A stretch of 64,000 nucleotides of DNA from Bordetella hinzii LMG 13501 (GTDB taxonomy: Bacteria; Pseudomonadota; Gammaproteobacteria; Burkholderiales; Burkholderiaceae_B): contig NZ_LRUJ01000021.1 in NCBI RefSeq assembly GCF_001548475.1, positions 1 to 64,000 of the forward strand. The letters are read 5' to 3'. Positions 16,739 to 25,182 of this stretch are shown here, piece after piece; the first letter of the stretch is position 1, and every line of letters begins with the position of its first letter. Position numbers and translations under genes: made by a program. Under the pieces are notes generated by a model. The model worked only from the letters and a program-made list of their open reading frames with translations. It was not told the origin of the DNA and did not search any database.

Positions 16739-18028
16739 TCAGGATGAGCAGGGTTCGGCCAGGTGCAACAAACACCAGGCCAGCGCCCGCGTGCAGGCGG
16801 CCAGGTCGGCGATCGCCGTGTCTTCGGCCGGGTGGTGGCTCACGCCCGCCACGCTGGGCGCGAACAGCATGGCGGTCGGGCAGAAGCCCGCCATCGGCAT
16901 CGCGTCATGAAAGGCGCCGGACAACATGCGGCGATGCGGCAAGCCCAGCGCCTGGCAGGCCGAGAGCGCGAGCGCGACCAGCTCGGGGGCGAAATGCACG
17001 GTGGGCTTGTCCTGCAGGACCTCGATACGCCCTCCCTCGGGCAGCGCGGCGTCCATCACGGCGCGCACGGCATCCAGCGCCCGCGCCTCGGGATGGCGCG
17101 CATCGACCGTGAAGCTCACCCGGTCGGCGATGGTGTTGATCGAACCCGGGGTGCACTCCCAGCGGCCTATCGTGACACGCAGCCGGTCATCGCCGGCCCG
17201 GGCATGCTCCAGCACGGCATGGGCCATGCGGATGGCCTTGGCCTGCGCGTCGTCGCGGCTGGCCAACGGCGTGGTGCCGGCGTGCGCGCTGCGTCCGGGC
17301 ACCGTCACGCGATACCAGCGCACGCCCTGGATAGCGCTCACGCATCCGACCTGCAGGCCCTGCGCCTCCAGCACGGGGCCTTGTTCGATGTGGGCCTCGA
17401 TATAGGCATGCACGGGTTCGCCCAGGCGCCGTGCCATCCCGGCCCAGCCCGCCCGCGCCGCATGATCGCCGAAGTCCGCCACGGCCCGGTCGCGGGCGTG
17501 CCCGAACGACACGCCCCCGGCGTCGGTCACCGCGAGAAAATCCGCCAGGCGGCCCGGGTCGGCATAGGAGACCGAGCCCATCAGGCCGGGCGCGAACCGC
17601 GACCCCTCTTCATTGGTCCACATGACCACCTCCAAGGGACGCCGGGTGGCGATGCCCAGGTCATCCAGGGCGTCGAAGACCTCCAGGCCCGCCACGATGC
17701 CGAAGGCGCCGTCCAGCCAGCCGCCCAGGGGCTGGGTGTCGGCATGGCTGCCCGTCATCACCGGTTCGGCCCGGGGATCGCGGCCCAGCCGGCGCACATA
17801 GACATTGGCGGCGGCATCGATGCCCACGCGATAGCCGGCGCGTTGCCCGAAGTCCTGCGCCAGCCAGCGGCGCGCCTGCAATTCCTCCGCGCTCAGGGCC
17901 TGGCGCGCCCCCCCGCCGGTGGCCACGCCGCCATGGCCGGCCAGGCCGCGCTGGCGGGCCGCCAGGCGGGCGGTATCGACAGCCCCGGCCAGGCGGGCCG
18001 CCAGGGCCGCGGCGCCGGCCGCGCTCAT
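16739..18028 (-). CDS. M20-family amidohydrolase (allantoate / N-carbamoyl-amino-acid hydrolase type)
   Basis: 429 residues. Zn-peptidase-like motifs are in order: VMTGSHADTQPLGGWLDGAFG (about 88-108), WTNEEGSRFAPGLMGS (about 133), AHIEQGPVLEAQGLQVG, the dimerisation-domain GRSAHAGTTPLASRDDA, and the C-terminal GAFHDAMPM and GVSHHPAED. Relatives hydrolyse N-carbamoyl amino acids, allantoate or ureidoglycolate and release ammonia. It overlaps the upstream ATPase gene by four bases, which ties the enzyme to the importer. The GGCs around it match neighbouring codon use, with no sign of recent transfer. Confidence 0.85.
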   Translation of the reverse strand: MSAAGAAALAARLAGAVDTARLAARQRGLAGHGGVATGGGARQALSAEELQARRWLAQDFGQRAGYRVGIDAAANVYVRRLGRDPRAEPVMTGSHADTQPLGGWLDGAFGIVAGLEVFDALDDLGIATRRPLEVVMWTNEEGSRFAPGLMGSVSYADPGRLADFLAVTDAGGVSFGHARDRAVADFGDHAARAGWAGMARRLGEPVHAYIEAHIEQGPVLEAQGLQVGCVSAIQGVRWYRVTVPGRSAHAGTTPLASRDDAQAKAIRMAHAVLEHARAGDDRLRVTIGRWECTPGSINTIADRVSFTVDARHPEARALDAVRAVMDAALPEGGRIEVLQDKPTVHFAPELVALALSACQALGLPHRRMLSGAFHDAMPMAGFCPTAMLFAPSVAGVSHHPAEDTAIADLAACTRALAWCLLHLAEPCSS

Positions 18029-18825
18029 GGCGCCACCCCGGCCAGGCTGCGCCGTATCCAGGGCTGCAAAAAAGCCCGCAGCCGCGGGTGCTCGGGCCGG
18101 TAGATGATCTCCTGCGGCGTGCCCACGGCGACAATGCCGCCTTTTTCCATGAAGACAATACGGTCGGACACCTCGGCCGCGAAACTCATTTCGTGGGTGA
18201 CCATCACCATGGTCATGCCCTCGCGCGACAGCGACTGGATGACCTCCAGCACTTCGTCGACCCGCTCGGGATCCAAGGCGGAGGTCGGCTCGTCCAGCAG
18301 CATGGCCTCGGGCCCGATGGCCAGGGCGCGCGCGATGCCCACGCGCTGCTGCTGCCCGCCGCTCAGGTTGGCGGGCAAGGCATCGGCCTTGGCCGACAGC
18401 CCCACGCGCGCCAAGGCGTCGCCCGCGATCTGGCGCGCGCGGTCGGCGCGCATGCCCTTGGCCAGCGTCAGCGGCGCCATCACATTGGCCAGCGCGGTCA
18501 TGTGCGGCCAGAGGTTGAACTGCTGGAACACCATGGCCAGGGGTGCGCGCACCTCGGCGATGACGCGGTCGGACTCGGGCCGCAGGCGTCCCGCGGCGTC
18601 ACGCTGGTAGCCCAGCAAGGCGCCGCGCACCCTCACCTCCCCTTCATCATAGGCTTCCAGGAAATTCATGCAGCGCAGCAGCGTGGTCTTGCCCGAGCCC
18701 GACGGACCGATCAGGCTCACGACCTCGCCGCGCGCCACATCCAGGTCCACCCCGGCCAGCACGCGGTGGCCATCGAAGGACTTGCCCACGCCCCGCAGGG
18801 ACAGCATGGGAACGGCAGTATTCAT
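18025..18825 (-). CDS. Polar amino-acid ABC transporter, ATP-binding subunit
   Basis: 266 residues, HisP/GlnQ family. Walker A GPSGSGKTTLLR is near residues 39-50, the Q-loop is in VFQQFNLWPHMTAL, the signature LSGGQQQRVGIARAL and Walker B MLLDEPTSALDPE follow, and the switch His is in MVTHEMSFA. All catalytic elements are intact. It is unusual in carrying an insertion after LLG (YQRDAAGRLRPESDRVIAEV) before the Q-loop, as some GlnQ relatives do. It works with the two permeases and the receptor encoded just upstream. Confidence 0.93.
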   Translation of the reverse strand: MNTAVPMLSLRGVGKSFDGHRVLAGVDLDVARGEVVSLIGPSGSGKTTLLRCMNFLEAYDEGEVRVRGALLGYQRDAAGRLRPESDRVIAEVRAPLAMVFQQFNLWPHMTALANVMAPLTLAKGMRADRARQIAGDALARVGLSAKADALPANLSGGQQQRVGIARALAIGPEAMLLDEPTSALDPERVDEVLEVIQSLSREGMTMVMVTHEMSFAAEVSDRIVFMEKGGIVAVGTPQEIIYRPEHPRLRAFLQPWIRRSLAGVAP

Positions 18826-18835
18826 GGACAGCTCC

Positions 18836-19483
18836 TCAACAAGCCAGGCGGCGCTTGAGCGCGGCGCCCAAGCGCTGGATCAGCATCGCCAGCAGCAGAT
18901 AGCTCAGCGCCAGCAGGAAATAGGGTTCGATGTAGACGAACTGCTCGGACACCACCTTGCCCGCCGTCATGGTCAGTTCGGGATAGGTGATCACCGAGGC
19001 GAGCGCGGACTCTTTCATGAGCAGGATGGTCTGGTTCAGGACCAGCGGCAGGCTGGCGCGCAGGGCTTGCGGCGCCTGGATGCGCAGGAAGACCTGCCGC
19101 CGGCTCAGGCCCATGCAGCGCGCCGCCTCGACCTGGCCCTGGGGTATCGCTTGCCAGCAGCCCCGGAAAATCTCGGCGAAGTACGCGCCGCCATACACCG
19201 ACAGCGTGACCGCGGCCGCGGTAAAGGGGTCCATCGTGATGCCTGCGGCCGGCAGGCCGAAGTAGACGATGAACAGATGGATCAGGAAGGGCACGCCGCG
19301 CCACACCGCCGTATACGTCCAGTACAGCCCGCGCAGCGCCGGCAGCCCCGTCTCGCGCAATACGTGGGCGACGAAACCCAGCGCCAGGCCGCCGGCCAGG
19401 CCCGTGGCCACCAGGGCCAGGGTGCGCAGCGCGGCCAGCCCGAATACGGGCAACAGCCCGCCCAGCATCGTGATGTCTATCAT
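18836..19483 (-). CDS. Polar amino-acid ABC transporter permease (second)
   Basis: 215 residues, HisM/GlnP type with about five membrane helices. The EAA loop reads CMGLSRRQVFLRIQAPQALR (about 128-147), the coupling site for the ATPase. RGVPFLIHLFIVYFGLP is the family N-terminal motif. Its start overlaps the stop of the first permease by four bases. Confidence 0.9.
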   Translation of the reverse strand: MIDITMLGGLLPVFGLAALRTLALVATGLAGGLALGFVAHVLRETGLPALRGLYWTYTAVWRGVPFLIHLFIVYFGLPAAGITMDPFTAAAVTLSVYGGAYFAEIFRGCWQAIPQGQVEAARCMGLSRRQVFLRIQAPQALRASLPLVLNQTILLMKESALASVITYPELTMTAGKVVSEQFVYIEPYFLLALSYLLLAMLIQRLGAALKRRLAC

Positions 19484-20187
19484 GTCTTGTTGATGGCCAT
19501 GCGGTTCATCACCGCGGCGCTGGCGCGCCGCCCCTGCCCCAGCCGCCTACCCAGCCAGGATCCCAATACAAAAATGGCGCCGGTCATGAGCAGGTACAGC
19601 GCGCCCACCGACAGATAGACCTCCAGCGGCCGGAAGTTGGCCGACGCGATCTGGCGCCCGGCGCGGGCCAGCTCGGCCACGGCGATCACCGACACGATGG
19701 ACGAGTTCTTGACCACATCGATGGCCTCCGACACCACGGCCGGCCAGACCGCCCGCGCCACCTGGGGCAGCTGCACATAGCGGAAGACCTGGTGCCGGCT
19801 CAGGCCGAAGATGACGCCCGCCTCGACCTGGCCGGGCGGCACCGCGGCCAGCCCGGCGCGCAAGATCTCCGACTGAAAGGCGCCCGAGTTCATGCTCATG
19901 ACCAGGATGGCCACCAGCAAGGGCGGCAAGTCCAGCCCGAAGGCGCTGGGCAGGTAGAACAGCATCAACAGCTGCACCAGCAAGGGCGTGCCCCGGAAGA
20001 AACCCACATACCCGGCCACCGCCCGCCGCAACGGCCCGCGGCCGCGCAGCGACAGGCCCAGCAAGACGGCGCCGAGCATGAAGCCCAGCACAATGGCCGA
20101 GGCGGACACCACCAGCGTCATGCCCGCGCCCTGGAGCAGCGCCGGCAGATAGGCCTGCCACCGGTCAAGGAAAGAAGCGGCATTCAT
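19480..20187 (-). CDS. Polar amino-acid ABC transporter permease (first)
   Basis: 235 residues. RGTPLLVQLLMLFYLP (about 64-79) and the EAA loop FGLSRHQVFRYVQLPQVAR (about 126-144) mark a HisQ/GlnP permease. The start at 20187 (MNAASFLDRWQAYLPALLQG) is the typical N-terminus. Sequence upstream of it belongs to the receptor gene 14 bp away. It pairs with the other permease as a heterodimer. Confidence 0.9.
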   Translation of the reverse strand: MNAASFLDRWQAYLPALLQGAGMTLVVSASAIVLGFMLGAVLLGLSLRGRGPLRRAVAGYVGFFRGTPLLVQLLMLFYLPSAFGLDLPPLLVAILVMSMNSGAFQSEILRAGLAAVPPGQVEAGVIFGLSRHQVFRYVQLPQVARAVWPAVVSEAIDVVKNSSIVSVIAVAELARAGRQIASANFRPLEVYLSVGALYLLMTGAIFVLGSWLGRRLGQGRRASAAVMNRMAINKT

Positions 20188-20200
20188 CGCGCGGCGCGGC

Positions 20201-21034
20201 TCAGAGTTCGGGGACCGGCACGGCGTCGGTGGGAACGTCCATGGTGAAGCCGAACCACTTGGTCTGCAGCGCCTGCAGCTGCCCGGACTTGGCGGCCTGG
20301 GCGATGCCATCGGAGAAGAACTTCACCAGCGTCGCGCTGTCGGCGTCCTTGCGGCCGACCCAGCCGAAATAGGTCTTGGGGCCGATGGGCGTGGACAGCA
20401 CGGCGTAGACGTCCGAGCGCGTCTTCACCAGCGAGGCCAGGTTGGCCAGGGACTGCGCCACCGCCGACAGACGCCCGGCGGCCAGGTCGGCATAGGCCTC
20501 GTCAAAGCTGACGTACTCGCGGATGGTGACAGGCGGCTTGCCCTCGGCCTGCAGCTTCTTGGCGTAGTCCTGCAAGGCTTTCAATTGCGCGGAGCCGGCT
20601 TGCGAGCCCACGACCTTGCCGGCGATGCCGGCTGGATCGCTGAGCGCGGTGTCGTCCTTGCGCTTGACCAGCGCCGTCGTGGCGTCGGCGATGGGCACCG
20701 TGAAGGCGAACTTGCTCACGCGGTCCTTGGTAAGCGTCACCGACGTGACGATGAAGTCAAAGCGCTTGGTGGCCAGGCCCGGCAAAATTCCCTGGAAAGG
20801 CACGTCCAGCTGCTTGACCTTGACCTCGGGCAGCCCGGCCAGGATGAGCTTCATCAAGTCCGGGCCATAGCCCACGATCTTGCCGTCCTGGACGGACTCG
20901 AAAGGCGCGAACTGCGCCTCGGTGCCGATCACGATCTCTTTCTTCTGCTTGATCGTGCTCAGCAGGTCGGCGCTCTGGGCGGCGCCCGCCACGAACAAAG
21001 ACAGCACTCCCGCGAATACTTGGCGTAGCAGCAT
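20201..21034 (-). CDS. Polar amino-acid ABC transporter, periplasmic receptor
   Basis: 277 residues, SBP family 3. The signal peptide is residues 1-21 (MLLRQVFAGVLSLFVAGAAQ), then TIKQKKEIVIGTEAQFAPFE, GYGPDLMKLILAG, FDFIVTSVTLTKDRVSKFAF and VGSQAGSAQLK, the usual ligand-pocket order. It is first in the operon, so it is likely the most highly expressed gene. The ligand is unknown. The downstream enzymes suggest a guanidino or ureido compound (inference). Confidence 0.9.
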   Translation of the reverse strand: MLLRQVFAGVLSLFVAGAAQSADLLSTIKQKKEIVIGTEAQFAPFESVQDGKIVGYGPDLMKLILAGLPEVKVKQLDVPFQGILPGLATKRFDFIVTSVTLTKDRVSKFAFTVPIADATTALVKRKDDTALSDPAGIAGKVVGSQAGSAQLKALQDYAKKLQAEGKPPVTIREYVSFDEAYADLAAGRLSAVAQSLANLASLVKTRSDVYAVLSTPIGPKTYFGWVGRKDADSATLVKFFSDGIAQAAKSGQLQALQTKWFGFTMDVPTDAVPVPEL

Positions 21035-21083
21035 GGCAATTCCCCTGTGTCGGATTCCTGGCCTGGGCGGCGGCCCGGCCAGG

Positions 21084-21114
21084 CAAGTCACTGGCATCGC
21101 ACGCAAGTGACTTG
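21084..21114. promoter_or_regulatory. Inverted repeat upstream of the nitrogen-compound importer operon
   Basis: CAAGTCACT (21084-21092) and AGTGACTTG (21106-21114) are perfect 9-bp arms with a 13-bp spacer, 50-80 bp upstream of the receptor start. A further CAAGT and two TGCATG copies follow up to 21140. This is a candidate operator, possibly for the XRE-cupin regulator of the operon. The rest of the 21035-21268 gap shows no gene, and I found no guanidine-riboswitch core in it. Confidence 0.5.
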
Positions 21115-21268
21115 CATGACTAGCAAGCAAGTTGCATGCCAGTTCTGCGACAGGGGGAAAAAGGGCATCGTGGGACCCCGGCGGCCGGCAGGCGCACCGG
21201 CCTTGTGCGCAATGCATGGCGGCCCGGCACCAAGCCGGGGCGCGCCGGCCGCCCGGCTGCGGGCGCGC

Positions 21269-21994
21269 TTACTCGAAGTAGTCGGGATAACGGGCGGCCA
21301 GGCCGTCCACAAAACTCTCGATCAGGCGGATGTGGTTGCGCAGCGACGCCACCAGCGCTTCGGTATCGCCTTCCACCAGCGCGGCCACGATGATCTCGTG
21401 CTGGTCCAGCGCCTTGGTATTGCTTTGCAAGGCCGGGATGGCCATGCGGCGGACACGTTCCATGTGGGTACGCGCCTGGCGCACCGGCTCCCAGGCGCCG
21501 GGATGGCCGGAGAGGTCGATGATGGCTTTGTGCAGGTCTTCGTCGCGGTCCAGGCCGCCTTCGACATCGTTGCGGCCGATGGCCTCGCGCTGGCGCCGCA
21601 CGATGTCCAGCACCGCCCGCCGGTCGGCCTCGGGAGCCAGGACCGCCAGGCGCGCCGCGCCGCATTCGATGGTTTCGCGGATGAACAACGCATCGGCCAG
21701 CACCTGGCGGCTCATCTTGCGCACGGTCGTGCCCACCTGGGGCGCCACGGTCAGCAGGCCCTCGGCGGCCAAGCGGCGGAACGTCTCGCGCACTGGCGTG
21801 CGGCTGACGTGCAGCATCTCGCCGATCTCCACTTCCGACATGGCGGTGCCCGGCGGCAAGATGCCGCGCACGATGGCCGCGCGCACCGCGTCGTAGACCT
21901 GGGTGCTGGCCGTGCCCCGGGTGGCGATGGCCAGGGGGCCGAGTGACGACGCCAGCCCGGGCGTGCTGGCGAGATGATTAGCGGTGCGTGCCAT
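21269..21994 (-). CDS. GntR-family (FadR/FCD) regulator
   Basis: 241 residues. The N-terminal winged helix is at about 30-95 (QVYDAVRAAIVRGILPPG, then SEVEIGEMLHVSRTPVRETF). A C-terminal FCD-type helical domain carries DLHKAIIDLSGHPGAW and DQHEIIVAALVEGDTEALVASLRNHI, including the Asp/His residues that bind metal and ligand. It is divergent from the sugar-type ABC operon starting at 22168, with 173 bp between the start codons, and is probably its repressor. The start at 21994 (MARTANHLAS) is the ATG nearest the HTH with a suitable leader. Confidence 0.87.
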   Translation of the reverse strand: MARTANHLASTPGLASSLGPLAIATRGTASTQVYDAVRAAIVRGILPPGTAMSEVEIGEMLHVSRTPVRETFRRLAAEGLLTVAPQVGTTVRKMSRQVLADALFIRETIECGAARLAVLAPEADRRAVLDIVRRQREAIGRNDVEGGLDRDEDLHKAIIDLSGHPGAWEPVRQARTHMERVRRMAIPALQSNTKALDQHEIIVAALVEGDTEALVASLRNHIRLIESFVDGLAARYPDYFE

Positions 21995-22117
21995 AGATCG
22001 GATTGGACGGGTGAGCCGAGCGCCAAAGGTAGCATCAAAACAACGTCCGGGCGTGGGCCCTGCCCTCGCAGGAAATCGTTGACGCCCGCCGGGAAGATGC
22101 ATAGACTTCGCATAGAA

Positions 22118-22131
22118 GTATCCTAGTATAC
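22118..22131. promoter_or_regulatory. Candidate GntR operator
   Basis: GTATCCTAGTATAC has GTAT/GTATAC half-sites in an AT-rich patch 37-50 bp upstream of the receptor gene and between the divergent GntR gene and the ABC operon. GntR sites commonly contain GT-N-AC dyads. Assignment is by position. Confidence 0.35.
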
Positions 22132-22167
22132 CAATTAACGATAAGCGATAACTTCCCGGAGACAAGC

Positions 22168-23457
22168 ATGCGCAAGCTCATCGTCGCGTCCCTGCTGGGC
22201 GCTCTTTTCACGCCGCTTGCCGGCGCGCAAGACACTGTGACCCTTACCTATGGCGATTGGCAGCTCGCCCAGGAGGTCTGGGGCAAGTCCCTCAACCAGG
22301 TGATCGACCAGTTCGAGAAAGAACATCCCGGTATCAAGGTCAAGCGCGAGCCGGTGCCGCTGGGCCAGCGCGACGTCAAGTACAGCACCGCCATCCGGGC
22401 CGGCGCCGGGCCGGATGTCTTTGCGCTGGACGCCAATCCGGTGCGCCAGTACATCGCCGAGGGCTGGGTCCGCGACTTGACTCCCCAGGTGCAGCAGGCC
22501 GGCGGCGCCCAGTTCCTGTCCGACTTCTATCCCATCGCGCTGGAGCCGGTCACGGTCGATAAAAAAATCTATGGCCTTCCCATGAACACCGTGGCCATGG
22601 TGCTGGTCTACAACAAGCAGCTGTTCAAGGAAGCCGGCATCGACGGCCCGCCCAAGACCTGGACGGCCTTCCGCGAGGATGCGCGCAAGCTCACCCGCTC
22701 CTCGACCGGCGGCCAGGCCATCGACCGCTGGGGCTTCGGTTTCGTGCTGGCGCCGGCCGGCTTCGACTTGCGCTTCTCGGCCATGCTGCGCGGCTTCGGC
22801 GGCGACTTCGTCACGCCCGATGGCAAACACTCGGCCCTGAACACCCCGCAGAGCAAGGCCGCCTTCAACCTGCTGCTGGACATGGTCGAAAAAGACAAGT
22901 CCATTCCGCCCGGCGTGACCCAGGTCGACGCCAATGGCGCGCGGCGCCTGCTGGCCAACCAGACCACGGCGATGAAGATCGGCACGACCTGGAGCCTGCC
23001 CGAAGTCAGCGCCATGAATCCCAAGCTCGACGGCTGGCACACCCTGGGCCTGGCGCCCATCCCCCAGCCCGAAGGCAGCACCGAAAAAATCCGCACCACC
23101 CTCTTCCAGAAGTCCATCTTCGTCAACAAGAACAGCAAGCATCCCGAGCAGGCCTGGCTGCTGGCCAAATACCTGACGGACGCGGCCGCCATGAAGACCT
23201 GGTACGACTTCAACAACATGCTGTCGTCGCGCCGCAGCGTCAACGAAGGGTACGACAAGATCAGCGGCAGCGAGTCGGCCCGGATCGTGTCGGCCGAGAT
23301 CGAGCACGGCGCCTTCCTGCCCCAGACGCCCAAGTGGCCGCAGATCCAGGAAGCCTTCCGCCAGAACCTGCAGGCGGCGGTGGCCGGCTCCAAGACGCGC
23401 GAGCAGGCGCTTGACGACGCGCACAAACAGGCCGAGGCGCTGCTGCAACAGCCCTGA
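22168..23457 (+). CDS. Sugar-type ABC transporter receptor (SBP family 1)
   Basis: 429 residues. The signal peptide is residues 1-20 (ends PLAGA-QD). It has the MalE-like fold pattern: DQFEKEHPGIKVKREPVPLG, AGAGPDVFALDANPVRQYIAEG, IYGLPMNTVAMVLVYNKQLFKEAG, and near the C-terminus FVNKNSKHPEQAWLLAKYLT. It binds a sugar or polyol in the periplasm for the two permeases encoded downstream. The specific ligand cannot be told. It is the first gene of a six-gene operon ending with the ATPase at 27955. Confidence 0.9.
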   Translation: MRKLIVASLLGALFTPLAGAQDTVTLTYGDWQLAQEVWGKSLNQVIDQFEKEHPGIKVKREPVPLGQRDVKYSTAIRAGAGPDVFALDANPVRQYIAEGWVRDLTPQVQQAGGAQFLSDFYPIALEPVTVDKKIYGLPMNTVAMVLVYNKQLFKEAGIDGPPKTWTAFREDARKLTRSSTGGQAIDRWGFGFVLAPAGFDLRFSAMLRGFGGDFVTPDGKHSALNTPQSKAAFNLLLDMVEKDKSIPPGVTQVDANGARRLLANQTTAMKIGTTWSLPEVSAMNPKLDGWHTLGLAPIPQPEGSTEKIRTTLFQKSIFVNKNSKHPEQAWLLAKYLTDAAAMKTWYDFNNMLSSRRSVNEGYDKISGSESARIVSAEIEHGAFLPQTPKWPQIQEAFRQNLQAAVAGSKTREQALDDAHKQAEALLQQP

Positions 23458-23494
23458 ACCGGCGGGCCACGGCCCGCCTCCAACGAGAACATCA

Positions 23495-24343
23495 ATGGAA
23501 AAGAGGCAATGGGCCGGGTACGCCTTCGTGGCGCCCGGCGTGATCCTGCTCATCCTGATCCTGGGATTTCCGGCCGTCATGGCGGTCCTGCAGAGCCTGG
23601 GCATCGGCGAGGCTTCGGGACCGAGCCTGGCCGGCTACGCCCGCCTGGTCCAGGACGCCGAGTTCCGGGCGTCCTTGCTGAACACGGTCATCTTCGTCGT
23701 CTGTGTCGTCAGCCTGCACTTCCTGCTCGGCCTGGGCGTGGCCCTGCTGCTTAATCAGCGGTTCCGCGGCCGCTGGCTGTTCCGGGTGATCGCCATCCTG
23801 CCCTGGACCATGCCCGATGTCATCGGCGGGCTGATTTTCCGCTTTATCTTCGACACCCTGTCGGGCGGCGTGAACCTGGTCATCCAGCTGGCCGGCGGCA
23901 CGCCGGTGGATTGGCTGGGCCATCCGCAATGGTCGCTGATGACCGTCATCCTGGCCGAGGCCTGGCGCGGCTATCCCTATGTGATGCTGATCCTCTTGGC
24001 CGGCCTGCAAGCCATCCCGCGCGACCAGTACGAGGCCGCCGAGATCGACGGCGTCGGCAAGTGGAAGGTCTTCGCGCACATCACCCTGCCCAATCTGCGC
24101 CCCATGATCGCCATCGCGCTCATCCTGGACGCCATCTGGGAATGCCGGCTGTTCGGCATGATCTACGGCATGACGGGCGGCGGGCCCGGCTATGCCACCC
24201 AGAACCTGACCCTGCTGGTCTACAAGAACTACTTCCAGTTCTTTGACAGCGCCTATGCTTCCTCGATCGCCGTCGTGCTGGCCGCCCTATTGCTGGTGCT
24301 GGCGGTCCCCTATGTGCGCACGACGCTGAAGGAACAAAGGTAA
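23495..24343 (+). CDS. Sugar ABC transporter permease (MalF type)
   Basis: 282 residues, six predicted membrane segments. The N-terminal GYAFVAPGVILLILILGFP is the family start. The EAA loop EAAEIDGVGKWKVFAHITLP (about 183-202) couples to the ATPase. IYGMTGGGPGYATQNLTLLVYK is a further conserved block. The ATG at 23495 has a weak ribosome site (CGAGAAC). Confidence 0.92.
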   Translation: MEKRQWAGYAFVAPGVILLILILGFPAVMAVLQSLGIGEASGPSLAGYARLVQDAEFRASLLNTVIFVVCVVSLHFLLGLGVALLLNQRFRGRWLFRVIAILPWTMPDVIGGLIFRFIFDTLSGGVNLVIQLAGGTPVDWLGHPQWSLMTVILAEAWRGYPYVMLILLAGLQAIPRDQYEAAEIDGVGKWKVFAHITLPNLRPMIAIALILDAIWECRLFGMIYGMTGGGPGYATQNLTLLVYKNYFQFFDSAYASSIAVVLAALLLVLAVPYVRTTLKEQR

Positions 24344-24347
24344 TCCG

Positions 24348-25178
24348 ATGCGATCCCGTCTCACTTCCTGGATATGGACGTACGCCGCGCTGTTCGCGAT
24401 GGCCGCCTATAACCTGCTGCCCTATTTCTGGATGGTGTCCTCGTCCCTGAAGACCGATCTGGAGGTCACGGCGGTGCCGCCCACCCTTTTTCCGCACGAG
24501 CTGACCACGGCCGCCTACCGCCGCATCTGGGAGCAGGAAGGCTTTGTGCGCTACTTCCTGAACAGCGTGCAGGTCTCGGCGGCCACCGCCCTGCTGTCGG
24601 CCGCGGCGGGGCTGTTCTGCGCCTATGGTTTCTCGCGCTTCCGTTTCCGGGGCCGCGAGTTGCTGATGATCCTCTTCCTGGCCAGTCAGGTCATTCCCGG
24701 CGTGCTGCTGGTCGGCCCCTACTTCAAGCTGGTGACGCTGGCCGGGCTCTATGACACCCATCTGGCGCTCATCCTGGCGCAGACCACCCTCACCCTGCCG
24801 TTCTCGGTCTGGATGCTCAAGGGCTATATCGACACCGTGCCCACCGAGATCGACCAGGCGGCCGAGATGGACGGCGCCTCCAAGCTGCAATGCCTGCGTT
24901 ATTGCATCCTGCCCAACATCCTGCCGGGCCTGGTGGCCACCATGATCTTCGCCTTTCTGCTGGCCTGGGGCGACCTGCTATGGGCGCTGTGCCTGATCAA
25001 CGATCCGGCGCGGCAGACCATGACGCTGGGCATCACCAACCTGGTCGGCCAGTTCCGTGTGCTGTGGTCGGACGTCATGGCGGCCACCGTCATCGGCTGC
25101 GCCATCCCGGCGTTTGCCTATGTCTTCCTCCAGCGCTATCTGGTCCAGAGTTCTGCCGGTTCGGCAGTCAAGGGGTAA
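24348..25178 (+). CDS. Sugar ABC transporter permease (MalG type)
   Basis: 276 residues with six membrane segments and the EAA loop QAAEMDGASKLQCLRYCILP (about 172-191). FWMVSSSLKTDLEVTAVPP near the N-terminus and LPFSVWMLKGYIDTVP are typical of MalG-type subunits. It follows its partner by 4 bp. Confidence 0.92.
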   Translation: MRSRLTSWIWTYAALFAMAAYNLLPYFWMVSSSLKTDLEVTAVPPTLFPHELTTAAYRRIWEQEGFVRYFLNSVQVSAATALLSAAAGLFCAYGFSRFRFRGRELLMILFLASQVIPGVLLVGPYFKLVTLAGLYDTHLALILAQTTLTLPFSVWMLKGYIDTVPTEIDQAAEMDGASKLQCLRYCILPNILPGLVATMIFAFLLAWGDLLWALCLINDPARQTMTLGITNLVGQFRVLWSDVMAATVIGCAIPAFAYVFLQRYLVQSSAGSAVKG

Positions 25179-25182
25179 CGGC

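Noticed and set aside
21035-21268. Guanidine riboswitch upstream of the importer operon
   Set aside because: Neither the long guanidine-I core nor paired ACGR loops of guanidine-II could be found; only protein-type inverted repeats are visible.
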